Position numbers and translations under genes: made by a program
From: Ignavibacteria bacterium
Lineage (GTDB): Bacteria > Bacteroidota > Ignavibacteria > Tepidaquicellales > Tepidaquicellaceae
Assembly: GCA_018058125.1 (NCBI GenBank)
Contig: JAGPCH010000090.1
Span: 1 to 6,582 of the forward strand
Direction: 5' to 3'
Length of the DNA stretch: 6,582 bases
In this document: one piece after another, positions 5,604-6,582 of the stretch
Position numbering within the stretch: position 1 is the stretch's first letter
How the letters are laid out: each line of letters starts with the position of its first letter
Notes under the pieces: model-generated
Told to the model about the DNA's origin: nothing
What the model saw: only the letters and a program-made list of their open reading frames with translations
Databases searched by the model: none

Positions 5604-6305
5604 TTAATTCTGGATAATAGAGATACTGTCGGCTATTGATTTGATAGATCCTTCTGAAGCGGAGAAGTTAGCTACTTCAAGACGGGAGTGTAATGCGAGT
5701 TTTTCCAGTATGTTATGTACGTGGCTCTTTACCGTGAATGCCGAAATTTTTAATTTTGTGGCAATTTCTTTGTTGGTCATTGCATCGCTTATCAACTCGA
5801 TTACTTCTTTCTCTCTTTTAGTCATCCGGACTGCTTCTTTAACCTTGATATTTCCTTTCTTAATTGCGAATTCAATGATCTGTGAAAAAAGAGATTCCGT
5901 CATATTCTCAGGCAAGACTTTTTCACCTATTGATACAGATCTTATGGTAGATAGAAAATCAGCAAGAGAAGCATCCTTTAAAATAAAACCGCTTGCTCCC
6001 GCTTTTATAAACTGAAGAATATCAGCCTGCACAGGTACGAGATCCATAACAATTAATTTGGAATCGGGAAATTCCTTTTTTACAACTTCTACCATATGCA
6101 GACTGTTACGGCTTCTCAATCCAAGATCTATAAGAATTACATTTGGCTTTAACTTATGTATCTGGAGTATTGTACTTTCCTTATTTCCCGAAGTGGAAAT
6201 AATTTTGATATCTAAGTGCGGTTTAAGCAATGCTGCCATTCCGTTTCTAAGGATCTTATTGTCTTCTATCAGAAGTAATCTTATCTTTGCATTGGTTTTT
6301 TTCAT
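5604..6305 (-). CDS. NarL/FixJ (LuxR-type) response regulator with atypical receiver
   Basis: This 233-residue protein has the standard two-domain layout of a NarL-type transcription factor. The receiver (about 8-125) shows the acidic pair E14-D15, the likely phosphoacceptor D60 in LIDLGL, and the conserved Lys K110 in GFILKDA. The C-terminal LuxR-type helix-turn-helix (about 160-215) reads MTKREKEVIELI, then TNKEIATKLKIS and the recognition helix region TVKSHVHNILEKL. Two features are unusual: the switch Thr/Ser after the fourth strand is replaced by Asp (IVMDL, D88), and the usual 'MP..dG' after the phosphoacceptor is absent (DLGLRSRNSLHMVE). No sensor kinase is in the window. An in-frame TAA just upstream fixes the ATG at 6305; there is no strong Shine-Dalgarno. 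It is followed on the same strand by envelope genes and is a natural candidate regulator for them, which is inference. Confidence 0.92.
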   Translation of the reverse strand: MKKTNAKIRLLLIEDNKILRNGMAALLKPHLDIKIISTSGNKESTILQIHKLKPNVILIDLGLRSRNSLHMVEVVKKEFPDSKLIVMDLVPVQADILQFIKAGASGFILKDASLADFLSTIRSVSIGEKVLPENMTESLFSQIIEFAIKKGNIKVKEAVRMTKREKEVIELISDAMTNKEIATKLKISAFTVKSHVHNILEKLALHSRLEVANFSASEGSIKSIADSISIIQN

Positions 6306-6505
6306 TATTATTTATTAACTCTTTTCATTTAAATTTATTTTTATTTTTATCCATTTTCCACCTAAAGTTCCGGATAAAACCTCTTCTTTTTATAATAGTC
6401 ATTGCCGGCATGAAAGCTGTTGTACTGCCGGCAAAGACTGACAGTGTCCCGGTCAAATTTTCAAACCTGTTTCTTTTTGAGATTTCTGAATGTAACCATC
6501 GATTA
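6306..6505. other. Leader/intergenic region upstream of the response regulator
   Basis: This 200 bp gap between the lmo0937-like stop and the regulator start contains the inverted repeat at 6397-6439 and an A/T-rich leader. One minus-strand frame stays open here to TGA at 6325. Its internal ATGs are at 6411 (28 codons, basic product) and 6354 (9 codons, MDKNKNKFK, preceded by AGGTGG). I do not call a gene, but the good Shine-Dalgarno on the 9-codon frame may make it a leader peptide. No convincing promoter was identified. Confidence 0.5.
6397..6439 (-). terminator. GC-rich stem-loop, probable 3' end or processing structure after the lmo0937-like gene
   Basis: TTGCCGGCA (6402-6410) and TGCCGGCAA (6426-6434) are perfect 9-bp arms around a 15-nt loop. 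AGTC (6397-6400) and GACT (6436-6439) extend the stem by 4 bp beyond one A-A mismatch. The structure is notably GC-rich for this AT-rich window and starts about 66 nt after the lmo0937-like stop. No U tract follows on either strand, so it is not a classical intrinsic terminator. It could be a U-less terminator, an mRNA-stabilising hairpin between the small gene and the regulator, or a protein-binding dyad. Confidence 0.4.
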
Positions 6506-6582
6506 TTAAAGAACTTTTCGACCCTGGATCAGCCGGATGATCAGAATCACAACTGCGATAACCAGCAGAATATGTATAAAGC
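6506..6582 (-). CDS. lmo0937-like small membrane protein, C-terminal 24 residues (5' end off window)
   Basis: One minus-strand frame from the right edge reads FIHILLVIAVVILIIRLIQGRKVL and then TAA at 6508-6506. This is a single hydrophobic segment ending in a short basic tail. It closely fits my recollection of the C-terminus of the lmo0937 family of roughly 50-residue membrane proteins, which end in '..IHILLVIAvivlliRLIQGRr'. The family has no defined activity. In many genomes such proteins occur near general stress or envelope-stress genes, which fits its position ahead of a response regulator. Probably some 25 residues lie beyond the edge. The other two minus-strand frames over the same bases do not give a similar product. 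Confidence 0.72.
   Translation of the reverse strand, partial: FIHILLVIAVVILIIRLIQGRKVL

Noticed and set aside
5641..6318. Plus-strand open frames opposite the response regulator
   Set aside because: The minus-strand product has unmistakable receiver and LuxR helix-turn-helix motifs; these are shadows.

Overview
The window is AT-rich. Every gene I can support lies on the minus strand, so transcription runs from high to low coordinates, and every stop codon seen is TAA. Leaders are A/T-rich and mostly lack strong Shine-Dalgarno sequences. Some promoter-like sequences fit the Bacteroidota-type TTTG / TAnnTTTG pattern. Together with the lipoproteins and beta-barrel outer membrane proteins, this suggests a diderm of the Bacteroidota/Ignavibacteriota group. 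That placement is inference, with no marker gene to confirm it.

In transcription order, the right edge holds the last 24 codons of a small hydrophobic protein resembling the lmo0937 family (6506-6582). A gap of about 200 bp follows, containing a GC-rich inverted repeat. Next is a NarL/LuxR-type response regulator with an atypical receiver domain (5604-6305). Behind it come four envelope genes: an outer membrane beta-barrel protein (4986-5474), a Trp-rich DUF6600-like lipoprotein with a long Asn/Lys/Asp/Gly tail (3588-4943), a DUF4382-like lipoprotein (2846-3544), and, after a 342 bp gap, a second beta-barrel protein (1886-2503). A rho-independent terminator at 1808-1840 closes this block. The regulator plus exported proteins look like an envelope or surface-remodelling unit, but no function is proven by the sequence.

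The most interesting non-coding signal is an 18-bp element with 16 of 18 bases identical. It sits 77 and 75 nt upstream of the two beta-barrel genes and is followed, 25 or 26 nt later, by an identical TTTGTATTA. It falls in different reading frames at its two sites, so it looks like a DNA-level regulatory element shared by the two genes. The adjacent response regulator is an obvious candidate to bind it, but that is untested.

The left quarter is a separate carbohydrate unit with its own possible promoter near 1690-1724. It contains a GH130-family mannoside phosphorylase/hydrolase-like gene (609-1574), followed after 7 nt by a GT4-like glycosyltransferase (1-601) that runs off the left edge.
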